From positions 1 through 64,000 of the forward strand of contig NZ_JAFMPW010000013.1 of NCBI RefSeq assembly GCF_026126425.1: a stretch of 64,000 nucleotides of DNA, read 5' to 3'. Source of the DNA: Muriicola sp. Z0-33 (GTDB lineage: Bacteria; Bacteroidota; Bacteroidia; Flavobacteriales; Flavobacteriaceae). This document shows positions 56,152 to 64,000 of this stretch, piece after piece (position 1 is the first letter of the stretch; the number at the start of each line of letters is the position of its first letter). Both the position numbers and the translations under genes were made by a program. The notes beneath the pieces were generated by a model, which was not told the DNA's origin, did no database searches, and worked only from the letters and a program-made list of their open reading frames with translations.

Positions 56152-56187
56152 AGTAAGGGCTGAACTTTTTCAGCCCTTACTATTTTT
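56152..56187 (+). terminator. Terminator between rpsO and pnp
   Basis: A 13-bp stem AGTAAGGGCTGAA / TTCAGCCCTTACT with a 4-nt loop and a T6 run. It suggests most pnp transcription starts separately. Confidence 0.93.
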
Positions 56188-56341
56188 TAACCGGAAGTTA
56201 TTCCGGTTGAAAGTCTTCAGCCACTCACATCTAGTTTTTCATTGGTCAACAACACACAACAACACAACCCTGACCGTTCGGTAAAGCGGTAGACCATTGT
56301 TTAACGACTTCGTTATCATGACGAAAGTCTAATTAAAATTT

Positions 56342-58576
56342 ATGATTCCAAAAACATTTAAAGAGGTCATTGACCTTGGTGACGGTAGAGAAATTTCTAT
56401 CGAAACCGGAAAATTGGCAAAACAGGCACATGGTTCTGTTGTTGTCCAATCAGGAAATTGTATGCTGTTATGTACAGTAGTTTCCAATTACAAACAAAGT
56501 GATGTGGATTTTCTTCCACTTACTGTTGATTACCGTGAAAAATTTGCGGCTTCCGGACGTTATCCCGGTGGATTTTTTAAGCGGGAAGCAAGACCCAGCG
56601 ATGGGGAAGTGCTTACTATGCGCCTTGTAGACCGGGTATTGCGCCCTCTATTTCCTAAAGACTATCATTCTGAAACTCAGGTGATGATTCAATTAATGTC
56701 TCATGACGAAGATGTTATGCCAGATGCAATGGCCGGATTGGCTGCATCTGCTGCAATTCAACTTTCTGACTTTCCGTTTGAATGTGCCATATCTGAGTGC
56801 CGGGTAGGTAGAGTAGATGGCCAGTTTGTTATCAACCCAACCAGAGCACAGCTAGAGGAGTCGGACATCGACATGGTAATCGGTGCCTCTGCAGATTCTG
56901 TAATGATGGTTGAAGGTGAAATGGGTGAAATTTCAGAAGAAGAAATGGTTGAGGCTATTAAGTTTGCCCATGAGGCCATTAAAGAACAAGTAGCCGCCCA
57001 GGTCAGGTTAGCCGAAGCATTCGGTAAAAAAGAGGTCAGGGAATATGAAGGTGAAGCGGAAGATGAAGATCTTGCCAAAAAGGTTCATGATCTTACCTAT
57101 GACAAAGTGTATGCAATTGCCAAAGCCGGTTCTGCAAAGCACGAAAGAAGCGAAGCTTTTTCCTTGATCAAGGAAGAAGTGAAAGCATCTTTTCCTGAAG
57201 AAGAACTGGAAGAAGTTGGTGATTTGGTTTCCAAGTATTTCTACAAAGCTGAAAAAGCCGCAGTAAGAGACCTGACGTTAAATGAAGGATTGCGTTTGGA
57301 CGGTAGAAAAACCGATGAGATCAGACCAATTTGGTGTGAGGTAAACTATTTACCTTCTACGCACGGTTCTGCCATCTTTACCAGAGGTGAAACCCAGGCC
57401 CTTGCTACTGTAACACTAGGTACCTCCAGAGAAGCCAATCAGATAGATATGCCTTCTTATGAAGGAGAAGAGACTTTTTATCTGCATTATAATTTCCCTC
57501 CATTTTCAACCGGAGAAGCACGTCCTATAAGAGGTACTTCCAGGAGAGAAGTCGGACATGGAAATTTAGCGCAAAGAGCTCTTAAAGGCATGATACCTGA
57601 GGATTGTCCTTATACAGTAAGGGTAGTTTCTGAAGTTCTTGAAAGTAACGGGTCATCTTCTATGGCTACAGTTTGTTCAGGGACTATGGCATTAATGGAT
57701 GCAGGTGTTCAGCTGGTAAAACCAGTTTCTGGTATCGCCATGGGATTAATTTCCGATGCTGATAGTGGAAAATATGCTGTCCTCTCCGATATTCTTGGAG
57801 ATGAAGATCACCTTGGAGATATGGACTTCAAAGTAACAGGAACAGCAGACGGTATTACTGCCTGCCAAATGGATATAAAGGTAAAGGGACTTTCTTATGA
57901 AATTCTAGTTAAGGCATTGAAACAAGCAAGGGATGGGAGATTACATATTCTGGAGAAACTTACAGATACCATTTCTCAACCAAATGCAGACGTCAAAGCT
58001 CACGCGCCTAAAATGGTTACAACCACAATTCCGGGAGAATACATTGGTGCGCTTATAGGACCAGGTGGTAAAGTCATCCAGGAATTGCAAAAAGAGACCA
58101 AAACAACCATTGTTATCAACGAAGATCCTGTGACTGAAGAAGGGTTAGTTGAGATATTGGGTACGGATCAGTCAGGTATTGATGCAGTATTAGCTAAAAT
58201 AGATTCTATTACTTTTAAACCTGTAAGAGATAGCATTTATGAAGTAAAAGTCATAAAAATGCTAGATTTTGGTGCAGTGGTAGAATATGCAGAGGCTCCT
58301 GGAAATGAGGTTTTACTCCATGTTTCAGAATTGGCCTGGGAACGTACAGAAAATGTTTCTGACGTGGTAAATATGGGAGATGTATTTGATGTTAAATATA
58401 TGGGTACTGACCCCAGAACCAGAAAGGAAAAGGTATCAAGAAAAGCCCTTTTACCAAAACCTGAAGGATATAAGGAAAGACCACCACGCAGCAATGACCG
58501 CGATCGTGGTAGAAATGACCGAAACAGAGATAGAAACAGAGACAGAAACAGGGATAGAAACCCAAGAAGAGATTAA
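56342..58576 (+). CDS. pnp: Polyribonucleotide nucleotidyltransferase (PNPase)
   Basis: The protein has 744 residues. It degrades RNA 3'-5' by phosphorolysis as a trimer. Two RNase PH domains (about 5-140 and 310-545; [20 protein letters not shown] is in the second), a KH domain with [11 protein letters not shown] and an S1 domain (VYEVKV-like start, [20 protein letters not shown]). The C-terminus is a ~25-residue Arg/Asp/Asn tail after the S1 domain. An imperfect stem-loop (GACTTCGT / ACGAAAGTC, 56306-56329) lies in the leader, where pnp autoregulation acts in E. coli. Confidence 0.97.
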   Translation: MIPKTFKEVIDLGDGREISIETGKLAKQAHGSVVVQSGNCMLLCTVVSNYKQSDVDFLPLTVDYREKFAASGRYPGGFFKREARPSDGEVLTMRLVDRVLRPLFPKDYHSETQVMIQLMSHDEDVMPDAMAGLAASAAIQLSDFPFECAISECRVGRVDGQFVINPTRAQLEESDIDMVIGASADSVMMVEGEMGEISEEEMVEAIKFAHEAIKEQVAAQVRLAEAFGKKEVREYEGEAEDEDLAKKVHDLTYDKVYAIAKAGSAKHERSEAFSLIKEEVKASFPEEELEEVGDLVSKYFYKAEKAAVRDLTLNEGLRLDGRKTDEIRPIWCEVNYLPSTHGSAIFTRGETQALATVTLGTSREANQIDMPSYEGEETFYLHYNFPPFSTGEARPIRGTSRREVGHGNLAQRALKGMIPEDCPYTVRVVSEVLESNGSSSMATVCSGTMALMDAGVQLVKPVSGIAMGLISDADSGKYAVLSDILGDEDHLGDMDFKVTGTADGITACQMDIKVKGLSYEILVKALKQARDGRLHILEKLTDTISQPNADVKAHAPKMVTTTIPGEYIGALIGPGGKVIQELQKETKTTIVINEDPVTEEGLVEILGTDQSGIDAVLAKIDSITFKPVRDSIYEVKVIKMLDFGAVVEYAEAPGNEVLLHVSELAWERTENVSDVVNMGDVFDVKYMGTDPRTRKEKVSRKALLPKPEGYKERPPRSNDRDRGRNDRNRDRNRDRNRDRNPRRD

Positions 58577-58600
58577 GCTGTTTTTATCAATTAAATTCTC

Positions 58601-58627
58601 AAAACCCCTAATTTTAGGGGTTTTTTT
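58601..58627 (+). terminator. Terminator after pnp
   Basis: AAACCCCTAA / TTAGGGGTTT with a very short loop and a T7 run. Confidence 0.9.
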
Positions 58628-58740
58628 GTGCTTTTTAACATAAAAATCAAAAAAACATAACCTATTTGTAACATTTGGTTGTTTTTTACGTATAAGTATA
58701 TGCAGTCTATGCACTTTGAACTTAACAGAAAGGAAATTAG

Positions 58741-59604
58741 ATGAGACAACTTAAGATTACAAAACAGGTAACCAACAGGGAAACAGCATCGCTGGATAAG
58801 TACTTGCAGGAAATTGGCAAGGTAGACCTTATTACGGCCGATGAGGAAGTTGAATTGGCGCAGCGTATTAAAGCAGGCGATCAGGTGGCTCTTGAGAAAT
58901 TAACAAAGGCCAACTTGCGTTTTGTAGTATCTGTGGCGAAACAATATCAAAATCAAGGCCTGACCTTACCTGATTTGATCAATGAAGGTAATTTAGGACT
59001 TATTAAAGCTGCTCAGCGTTTTGACGAAACCAGAGGTTTTAAGTTTATATCCTATGCGGTATGGTGGATTAGACAGTCTATATTACAGGCTTTGGCTGAA
59101 CAATCCCGTATTGTTCGACTTCCTTTAAATAAGATTGGTTCTATTAATAAGATCAACAAAACTTTTGCCTTCTTAGAGCAAGCACATGAGCGTATGCCCT
59201 CAGCCGAGGAAATTGCACGTGAATTAGATATGACAGTAGAAGATGTTAAGCAATCCCTTAAAAATTCGGGAAGGCACGTCTCAATGGATGCTCCACTAAT
59301 AGATGGGGAAGATTCTAACCTATATGATGTTCTTCGCAGCGGAGAATCCCCAAATCCTGACAAGGATCTTTTACACGAGTCATTAAGAACGGAAATAGAA
59401 CGTGCGCTAGAAACACTAACTCCAAGGGAAGCTGATGTAATTCGGTTGTATTTTGGATTGGCAGGGCAGCATTCTATGACTCTTGAAGAAATTGGAGAAA
59501 CCTTTGACCTGACAAGAGAAAGAGTACGTCAGATAAAAGAAAAAGCTATCAGGAGGTTAAAACATACCTCAAGAAGTAAAATATTAAAGACCTATCTCGG
59601 CTAA
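58741..59604 (+). CDS. rpoD: Primary sigma-70 factor RpoD
   Basis: The protein has 287 residues, the short Bacteroidota primary sigma without region 1.1. Region 1.2 [18 protein letters not shown], region 2 with [17 protein letters not shown] and [13 protein letters not shown], region 3 and region 4.2 [22 protein letters not shown] are all clear. It should read the TTG / TAnnTTTG promoters seen across this window. It is transcribed alone. Confidence 0.97.
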   Translation: MRQLKITKQVTNRETASLDKYLQEIGKVDLITADEEVELAQRIKAGDQVALEKLTKANLRFVVSVAKQYQNQGLTLPDLINEGNLGLIKAAQRFDETRGFKFISYAVWWIRQSILQALAEQSRIVRLPLNKIGSINKINKTFAFLEQAHERMPSAEEIARELDMTVEDVKQSLKNSGRHVSMDAPLIDGEDSNLYDVLRSGESPNPDKDLLHESLRTEIERALETLTPREADVIRLYFGLAGQHSMTLEEIGETFDLTRERVRQIKEKAIRRLKHTSRSKILKTYLG

Positions 59605-59721
59605 ATACTGCTGGGAAATTTTACATGTTAAATAAACCATAAATTGGATTTATGGTATAAAATTTGTAATTTGTAACCGTAACAACAGTTATCATGACTG
59701 TTCGTTTTTTGATTGATGAAT

Positions 59722-59749
59722 AAACTCCGGCTGATTACCGGAGTTTTTT
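59722..59749 (+). terminator. Terminator after rpoD
   Basis: AAACTCCGG / CCGGAGTTT with a 7-nt loop and T6; about 120 nt after the rpoD stop. Confidence 0.88.
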
Positions 59750-59889
59750 CATTTATATACCTTCACTTCTACGCTATTCGAAGACTTCCTATTGTATGAA
59801 ATTTTTACATTCCCGGATGTTTCGTCTATTTCCACAATTAGATAATGACTTTTTTTGCTATTATTTCTCATTAACAATTCCCTATATTT

Positions 59890-62574
59890 ATGGAAATGAA
59901 CAACAACATGAAAATTAAGAAATTAATCTCCTTTAGCTGCCTGATCCTTTGCATTGCTATAATCGTTTCCTGCACAAATGATAAAGAGGCAAAAGGTTCA
60001 GAAAATACAACGGAAATTGCATTTGATATTCCAGACGGCTTTGTACTCGATGAACTTTATCGCCCTAGCGAAAATGAACAGGGATCATGGGTTGCACTGG
60101 CAAATGGCCCTGATGACCTGATCTATGCCTGTGACCAGTATGGAAAAATTTACCGATTTAACAGACCAGGAGAAGCAGCTGTACTCGCCAAAGCCGACAT
60201 AGATAGCGTTAACCTGGATATTGGGCAGGCGCATGGCTTATTATGGGCATATAACAGCCTTTTTGTTGCAGTAAATAAAAGATGGGATGATGATGTTCCG
60301 GACGAAGAAGAATTTGGTAGTGGTGTTTATAAGTTAACAGACACCAATGGAGATGGCAAATTGGATAATCAAGAATTGCTGTTAAAACTTAACGGAGCCG
60401 GAGAACATGGACCACATAGTTTTGTTCTTGGCCCTGAGGGCGATTATATCTACTTTATTGCCGGCAACCATGTTGAAATCCCCGAACCACTTAAAAAAAA
60501 TACCCGTTTACCCGCAACATGGGGAGAGGACAATTTATTTCCCCCTTACCTGGATGCCAGGGGGCATGCCAACGATATTAAGGCACCAGGAGGGTGGATT
60601 GCAAAATTTAAGCCCGACGGCCAGGAATGGGAAATACTTTCTGCCGGCTATCGCAATCCGTTTGATATGGCCTTTAACCAGGACGGAGAGTTATTTGCCT
60701 ATGACGCCGATATGGAATGGGATATAGGGATGCCCTGGTACCGGCCAACCCGCATTTGCCATGTAACCAGCGCCAGTGAATACGGCTGGCGTACAGGATC
60801 TGGTAAATGGCCGGAATATTATCCTGACAACCTTCCTGCCGTACATAATTTGGAACAAGGATCGCCTACAGCCGTACTTGGTGCTGCCAAATTAAATTTC
60901 CCATCCAGATACAAAAATGGTTTGTTTGTAATGGATTGGAGCTTTGGAACCGTATACTTTGCCAATCTGAAACCCAAAGGAAGTAGCTACACTGCCGAAC
61001 GTGAGGAGTTCTTATCTGGCACTCCCCTGCCCTTGACAGATATGATTGCAGGGAAGGATGGTCATATGTATTTTGCTACGGGTGGAAGAAGGTTAGATTC
61101 TCGTCTTTACCGGTTAAGATATACAGGAACGGATAACGGAAACTCTGAAATTACTCAAAACCAGGATGCTGCTAGCTTGCGAACATTGAGACATCGTCTG
61201 GAAAATTATCATAATATAGGGCGTTCTGAAGAAGCCGTTAAAATAGCCTGGGAACACCTTGGACACGAGGACAGGTTTATCAGATATGCATCCCGAATTG
61301 TATTGGAGCAACAGCCTTTGGCCTTATGGCAGGATCGCTTTTTCGCAGAAAACGATATCACAAAAACCCTTGAAGCGGGAATTGCTTTTGCCAGGAGTGA
61401 TAGTAAAAATTTTCAGAGTCGTATTCTCAACAAGCTAAATCAACTAAAGTTAGAGCAACTATCGGACTACCAAAAAATTAGTCTACTCAGGAATTATGCC
61501 CTGCTATTTATAAGACAGGGCGAACCCAATGAAAATGATCGTGTAAAAACTGCAGCCAACCTAAATTCCTATTTCCCACATGCCAATAACCGGGTAAACA
61601 GAGAGTTGGGTCAATTATTGCTTTATCTAAAATCAGAAGGCGTTACTGAGCAGCTGGTACTTCTATTAGACAAACATACCAAGGAGAAAACGGTGGCAGA
61701 AGGGGTTGAAATGCTTTCAGAAGAAGCAACTCTCAGAAGCGAGCAGTACGGTCCGTTAATCCGGGAGGTCATCGAAAAAATGCCTCCTAGTGAGGCCATC
61801 TACTACGGTATGCTGCTGAGCCATGCAAAAGAAGGATGGACCAAAGAATTACGCGAAAAGTACTTCTTATGGTTTTACGATGTTTTGGCGGCGAAAGGCG
61901 GGATGAGTTTTAAAGCTTATATGGAAAACGTAAGACTGAAAGCTATGTCGAATATCCCAAAAAGTGAAATGGCATATTTTGAGGAAATATCCGGCACCTA
62001 TTCGCCATCCACAGCCGTTGCAGACCTACCCCAACCCATTGGCCCAGGTGGTCAGTATTCCGGAAATGATATGGGCGATATTGTCTGGGGGGGTATGGAT
62101 AATTATAAGGGAAACATTGCTGCAGGTGAAAGAGCCTATAAAGCAGCTATGTGTATTTTGTGCCATCGAATGCGTGGCGAAGGTGGGGCCACAGGACCGG
62201 ATCTTACCCAGGCCCATTCAAAATTTGGTGCCTATGATATGTTATTTGCCATTTATAGTCCTAACGACGAAATTTCAGACCAGTACGCAAACACTCTTTT
62301 TAATATGAATAACGGAAAGAAAATTGCCGGGAGAGTGTTATCTGAGCAGGGCGATAGTATACGGCTTGCTCCCAACCCCTTTAATGAAGCCTATACCATA
62401 AATTTGGCAAAATCTGATATAGAAAGTCGTGGACCTTCCCCTATTTCCCCGATGCCTTCGGGCCTTTTAAACAGATTAAGTCAAAATGAAATTGTTGATT
62501 TATTTGCCTATTTAAGATCAGGTGGGGATGAAGATCACGAGATTTACAAAGGCAAGGAAACTGAAGGGGAATAA
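59890..62574 (+). CDS. Lipoprotein with beta-propeller and cytochrome-c-type CxxCH domain
   Basis: The protein has 894 residues; ATGs at 59890, 59896 and 59908 are all possible, the last giving the tidiest signal (lipobox IIVSC). The first ~400 residues form a glucose/sorbosone-dehydrogenase-like beta-propeller (GHANDIKAPGG, GYRNPFDMAFNQDGELF, GLFVMDWSFGTVYF). A ~300-residue helical region follows. The C-terminal ~150 residues carry one heme site CILCH and GPDLTQAH with a possible Met ligand. The layout matches PVC-type heme-binding lipoproteins. It is probably a periplasmic or surface dehydrogenase; the substrate is unknown. Confidence 0.87.
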   Translation: MEMNNNMKIKKLISFSCLILCIAIIVSCTNDKEAKGSENTTEIAFDIPDGFVLDELYRPSENEQGSWVALANGPDDLIYACDQYGKIYRFNRPGEAAVLAKADIDSVNLDIGQAHGLLWAYNSLFVAVNKRWDDDVPDEEEFGSGVYKLTDTNGDGKLDNQELLLKLNGAGEHGPHSFVLGPEGDYIYFIAGNHVEIPEPLKKNTRLPATWGEDNLFPPYLDARGHANDIKAPGGWIAKFKPDGQEWEILSAGYRNPFDMAFNQDGELFAYDADMEWDIGMPWYRPTRICHVTSASEYGWRTGSGKWPEYYPDNLPAVHNLEQGSPTAVLGAAKLNFPSRYKNGLFVMDWSFGTVYFANLKPKGSSYTAEREEFLSGTPLPLTDMIAGKDGHMYFATGGRRLDSRLYRLRYTGTDNGNSEITQNQDAASLRTLRHRLENYHNIGRSEEAVKIAWEHLGHEDRFIRYASRIVLEQQPLALWQDRFFAENDITKTLEAGIAFARSDSKNFQSRILNKLNQLKLEQLSDYQKISLLRNYALLFIRQGEPNENDRVKTAANLNSYFPHANNRVNRELGQLLLYLKSEGVTEQLVLLLDKHTKEKTVAEGVEMLSEEATLRSEQYGPLIREVIEKMPPSEAIYYGMLLSHAKEGWTKELREKYFLWFYDVLAAKGGMSFKAYMENVRLKAMSNIPKSEMAYFEEISGTYSPSTAVADLPQPIGPGGQYSGNDMGDIVWGGMDNYKGNIAAGERAYKAAMCILCHRMRGEGGATGPDLTQAHSKFGAYDMLFAIYSPNDEISDQYANTLFNMNNGKKIAGRVLSEQGDSIRLAPNPFNEAYTINLAKSDIESRGPSPISPMPSGLLNRLSQNEIVDLFAYLRSGGDEDHEIYKGKETEGE

Positions 62575-62603
62575 GTGCCTATAATGAAGCACATAGAAGG
62601 AAT

Positions 62604-63539
62604 ATGAAGCCCCTGCTAAACATTTTGCTGGCCCTTTTACTAGGCGGATTTGCTGTTTGCTATGGCCAGACCAGAATTGCAGACACCAAAGAATTGCCAG
62701 AGCAATTTGTATTTCATACCCCCCTGGGTAAAGAATATAAAGTGGAACCTCCTTCCGCAAAGTTAATTACGCAATTCCATGAGGCTAAAAAGCACTATGA
62801 GTCCAATCCAAATGCCGATAATATAATCTGGTATGGCAGGCGAACAGCATATTTAGGAAATTATGACTTGGCCATTGATATTTTTTCGGAAGGCATTGAT
62901 AAATTTCCTCAGGATGCAAGGTTCTACAGACATCGAGGTCATCGCTATATTTCACTTCGAAAATTTCAAAAGGCAATAGCCGATCTGGAAAAAGCGGGAG
63001 AGTTAATAAAGGGCACCAACAATGAGATAGAACCAGATGGGATGCCCAATGCACTGAATATTCCCGTAAGTACCCTACACGGGAACATTTGGTACCATCT
63101 CGGGCTGGCTTATTATTTAAGACACGACTATGAAAAAGCCTTTAAAGCGTACCTAAAATGCAGGGAATCTGGTACTAAGGATGACAACGTTGTTTCGAGC
63201 ACTCATTGGCTCTATATGATACAGAGGCGACTTGGAAACAAAGAGGAAGCCCGTAAACTCCTTGAACCTATAAAGAAGGATGCCAAAATTATAGAAAACC
63301 ACAACTATTACGACTTATGTAAATTCTACAAAGGGTTACACCCTATAGAGGACCTGATTAATCCAACTGCTGATAATGCGGCATCTGATGCCACCAAATA
63401 TGGATTGGCAAATTGGTACTTCTATAATAATGATAAAGAAAAATCTAAAGAATTACTAGAGGATATAGTACGTGGTAAAAGTTGGAATTCATTCGGGTAT
63501 ATTGCAGCAGAAAGTGACCTCATAGCATATTTTAAGTAA
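62604..63539 (+). CDS. Exported TPR protein
   Basis: The protein has 311 residues. The signal peptide is cleaved near residue 22 (CYGQ). TPR-like helices occur at about 65-150 (RTAYLGNYDLAIDIFSEGI, KFPQDARFYRHRGHRYIS, RKFQKAIADLEKAGELI) and again at about 170-230 and the C-terminus. It is probably a periplasmic scaffold. It starts 29 nt after the heme lipoprotein stop and is likely cotranscribed. Confidence 0.85.
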   Translation: MKPLLNILLALLLGGFAVCYGQTRIADTKELPEQFVFHTPLGKEYKVEPPSAKLITQFHEAKKHYESNPNADNIIWYGRRTAYLGNYDLAIDIFSEGIDKFPQDARFYRHRGHRYISLRKFQKAIADLEKAGELIKGTNNEIEPDGMPNALNIPVSTLHGNIWYHLGLAYYLRHDYEKAFKAYLKCRESGTKDDNVVSSTHWLYMIQRRLGNKEEARKLLEPIKKDAKIIENHNYYDLCKFYKGLHPIEDLINPTADNAASDATKYGLANWYFYNNDKEKSKELLEDIVRGKSWNSFGYIAAESDLIAYFK

Positions 63540-63558
63540 CATATCAGAAGATTGCCAG

Positions 63559-64000
63559 ATGGAAGAAAAGAATTCATATATACTAGGGACAGATCAAGAA
63601 GAGTTATTCCGGCTGGGGGTACAGCATCAGGTTTGGGCGGAAGAAGCACAGACCGGATGGCGCCTTGCCAATTTCAGATCGGGCCAGACTTTGTTAGATC
63701 TTGGTAGTGGACCTGGTTATTGCTCAACAGAAATGGCGTTCATTGTTGGGCAAGAGGGGAAGGTAGTGGCTATTGACAGATCGGAACATTATATCAGCCA
63801 TTTAAAGCAGATTGCTCAAACTCAAAACTTAAATATCCAAGCTGTCGTATCAGATTTTGATGACATGGAACTAGAGCCTTTAAGTTTAGACGGCATGTAT
63901 TGCCGCTGGGGATTAGCATGGTCGCCACAACCAGAGCAGGTACTCAGAAAAGTTTTTAACGCCCTGAAACCAGGTGGTAAAATGGTCATTCATGAATATT
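63559..64000 (+). CDS. Class I SAM-dependent methyltransferase, 3' end cut by window
   Basis: The ATG at 63559 opens a frame that runs past the window end (147 codons visible). SAM motif I is LLDLGSGPGYCSTEM, motif II VVAIDRSEHYI, then AVVSDFDDMEL and the post-motif LKPGGKMVIHEY. It is of the Methyltransf_25/31 type. It lies 19 nt after the TPR gene. The substrate is unknown. Confidence 0.85.
   Translation, partial: MEEKNSYILGTDQEELFRLGVQHQVWAEEAQTGWRLANFRSGQTLLDLGSGPGYCSTEMAFIVGQEGKVVAIDRSEHYISHLKQIAQTQNLNIQAVVSDFDDMELEPLSLDGMYCRWGLAWSPQPEQVLRKVFNALKPGGKMVIHEY

Overview
The window looks like chromosome from a marine-type member of the Flavobacteriaceae (Bacteroidota). The evidence is a complete Na+-translocating NADH:quinone reductase (nqrABCDEF) operon, type IX secretion parts (a DUF5103 Plug-type protein, a PorT-family barrel, two proteins with a gliding-motility C-terminal domain), a TamL-type lipoprotein, a short primary sigma factor, and many promoters of the Bacteroidota form TTG / TAnnTTTG. 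Base composition is AT-rich. I did not try to name a genus. I saw no rRNA, tRNA, CRISPR array or insertion sequence.

1-8.6 kb holds two tandem copies of a two-gene surface cassette. Each has a long repetitive fibre-like protein followed, with almost no gap, by a ~385-residue paralogue ending in a T9SS type-B sorting domain. The first fibre protein (cut by the window edge) has 70-residue tandem repeats. The second has about 345 uninterrupted Gly-X-Y triplets and a C1q/TNF-like head. This is the most interesting part of the window.

8.7-13.7 kb holds an M15 peptidase, an M48 lipoprotein protease, a 55-residue membrane protein, an ankyrin-repeat protein, gpmI and map, followed by a methyltransferase. 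14.5-22.1 kb is the minus-strand operon nqrABCDEF, then a 118-residue gene and apbE, the flavin transferase that flavinylates NqrB and NqrC. 22.3-26.3 kb carries the T9SS Plug-type protein, a gene-poor stretch with a possible decayed membrane gene, apaG and pruA.

26.5-41.4 kb is an accessory-looking region of small enzymes and regulators: NTF2-like proteins, an Asp/Asn beta-hydroxylase, a GMC oxidoreductase with its small subunit, a divergent cupin/TetR pair with two matching operators, an ankyrin protein, VOC, Gfo/Idh/MocA, VanZ, an ArsR-AHSA1-DUF1059 module with twin operators, a sulfatase, a GyrI-like protein, and a lipoprotein-HupE-anchor operon that may handle metal.

41.4-59.6 kb is core housekeeping: rsmG, a fatty acid desaturase, an aminotransferase, trkH-trkA potassium uptake, menG/ubiE, a porT-family gene, a SpoU methyltransferase, tamL, fbaA, accD (without its zinc ribbon), rpsO, pnp and rpoD. 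59.9-64 kb has a large lipoprotein with a beta-propeller and a cytochrome-c-like CxxCH domain, a TPR protein and a truncated methyltransferase.
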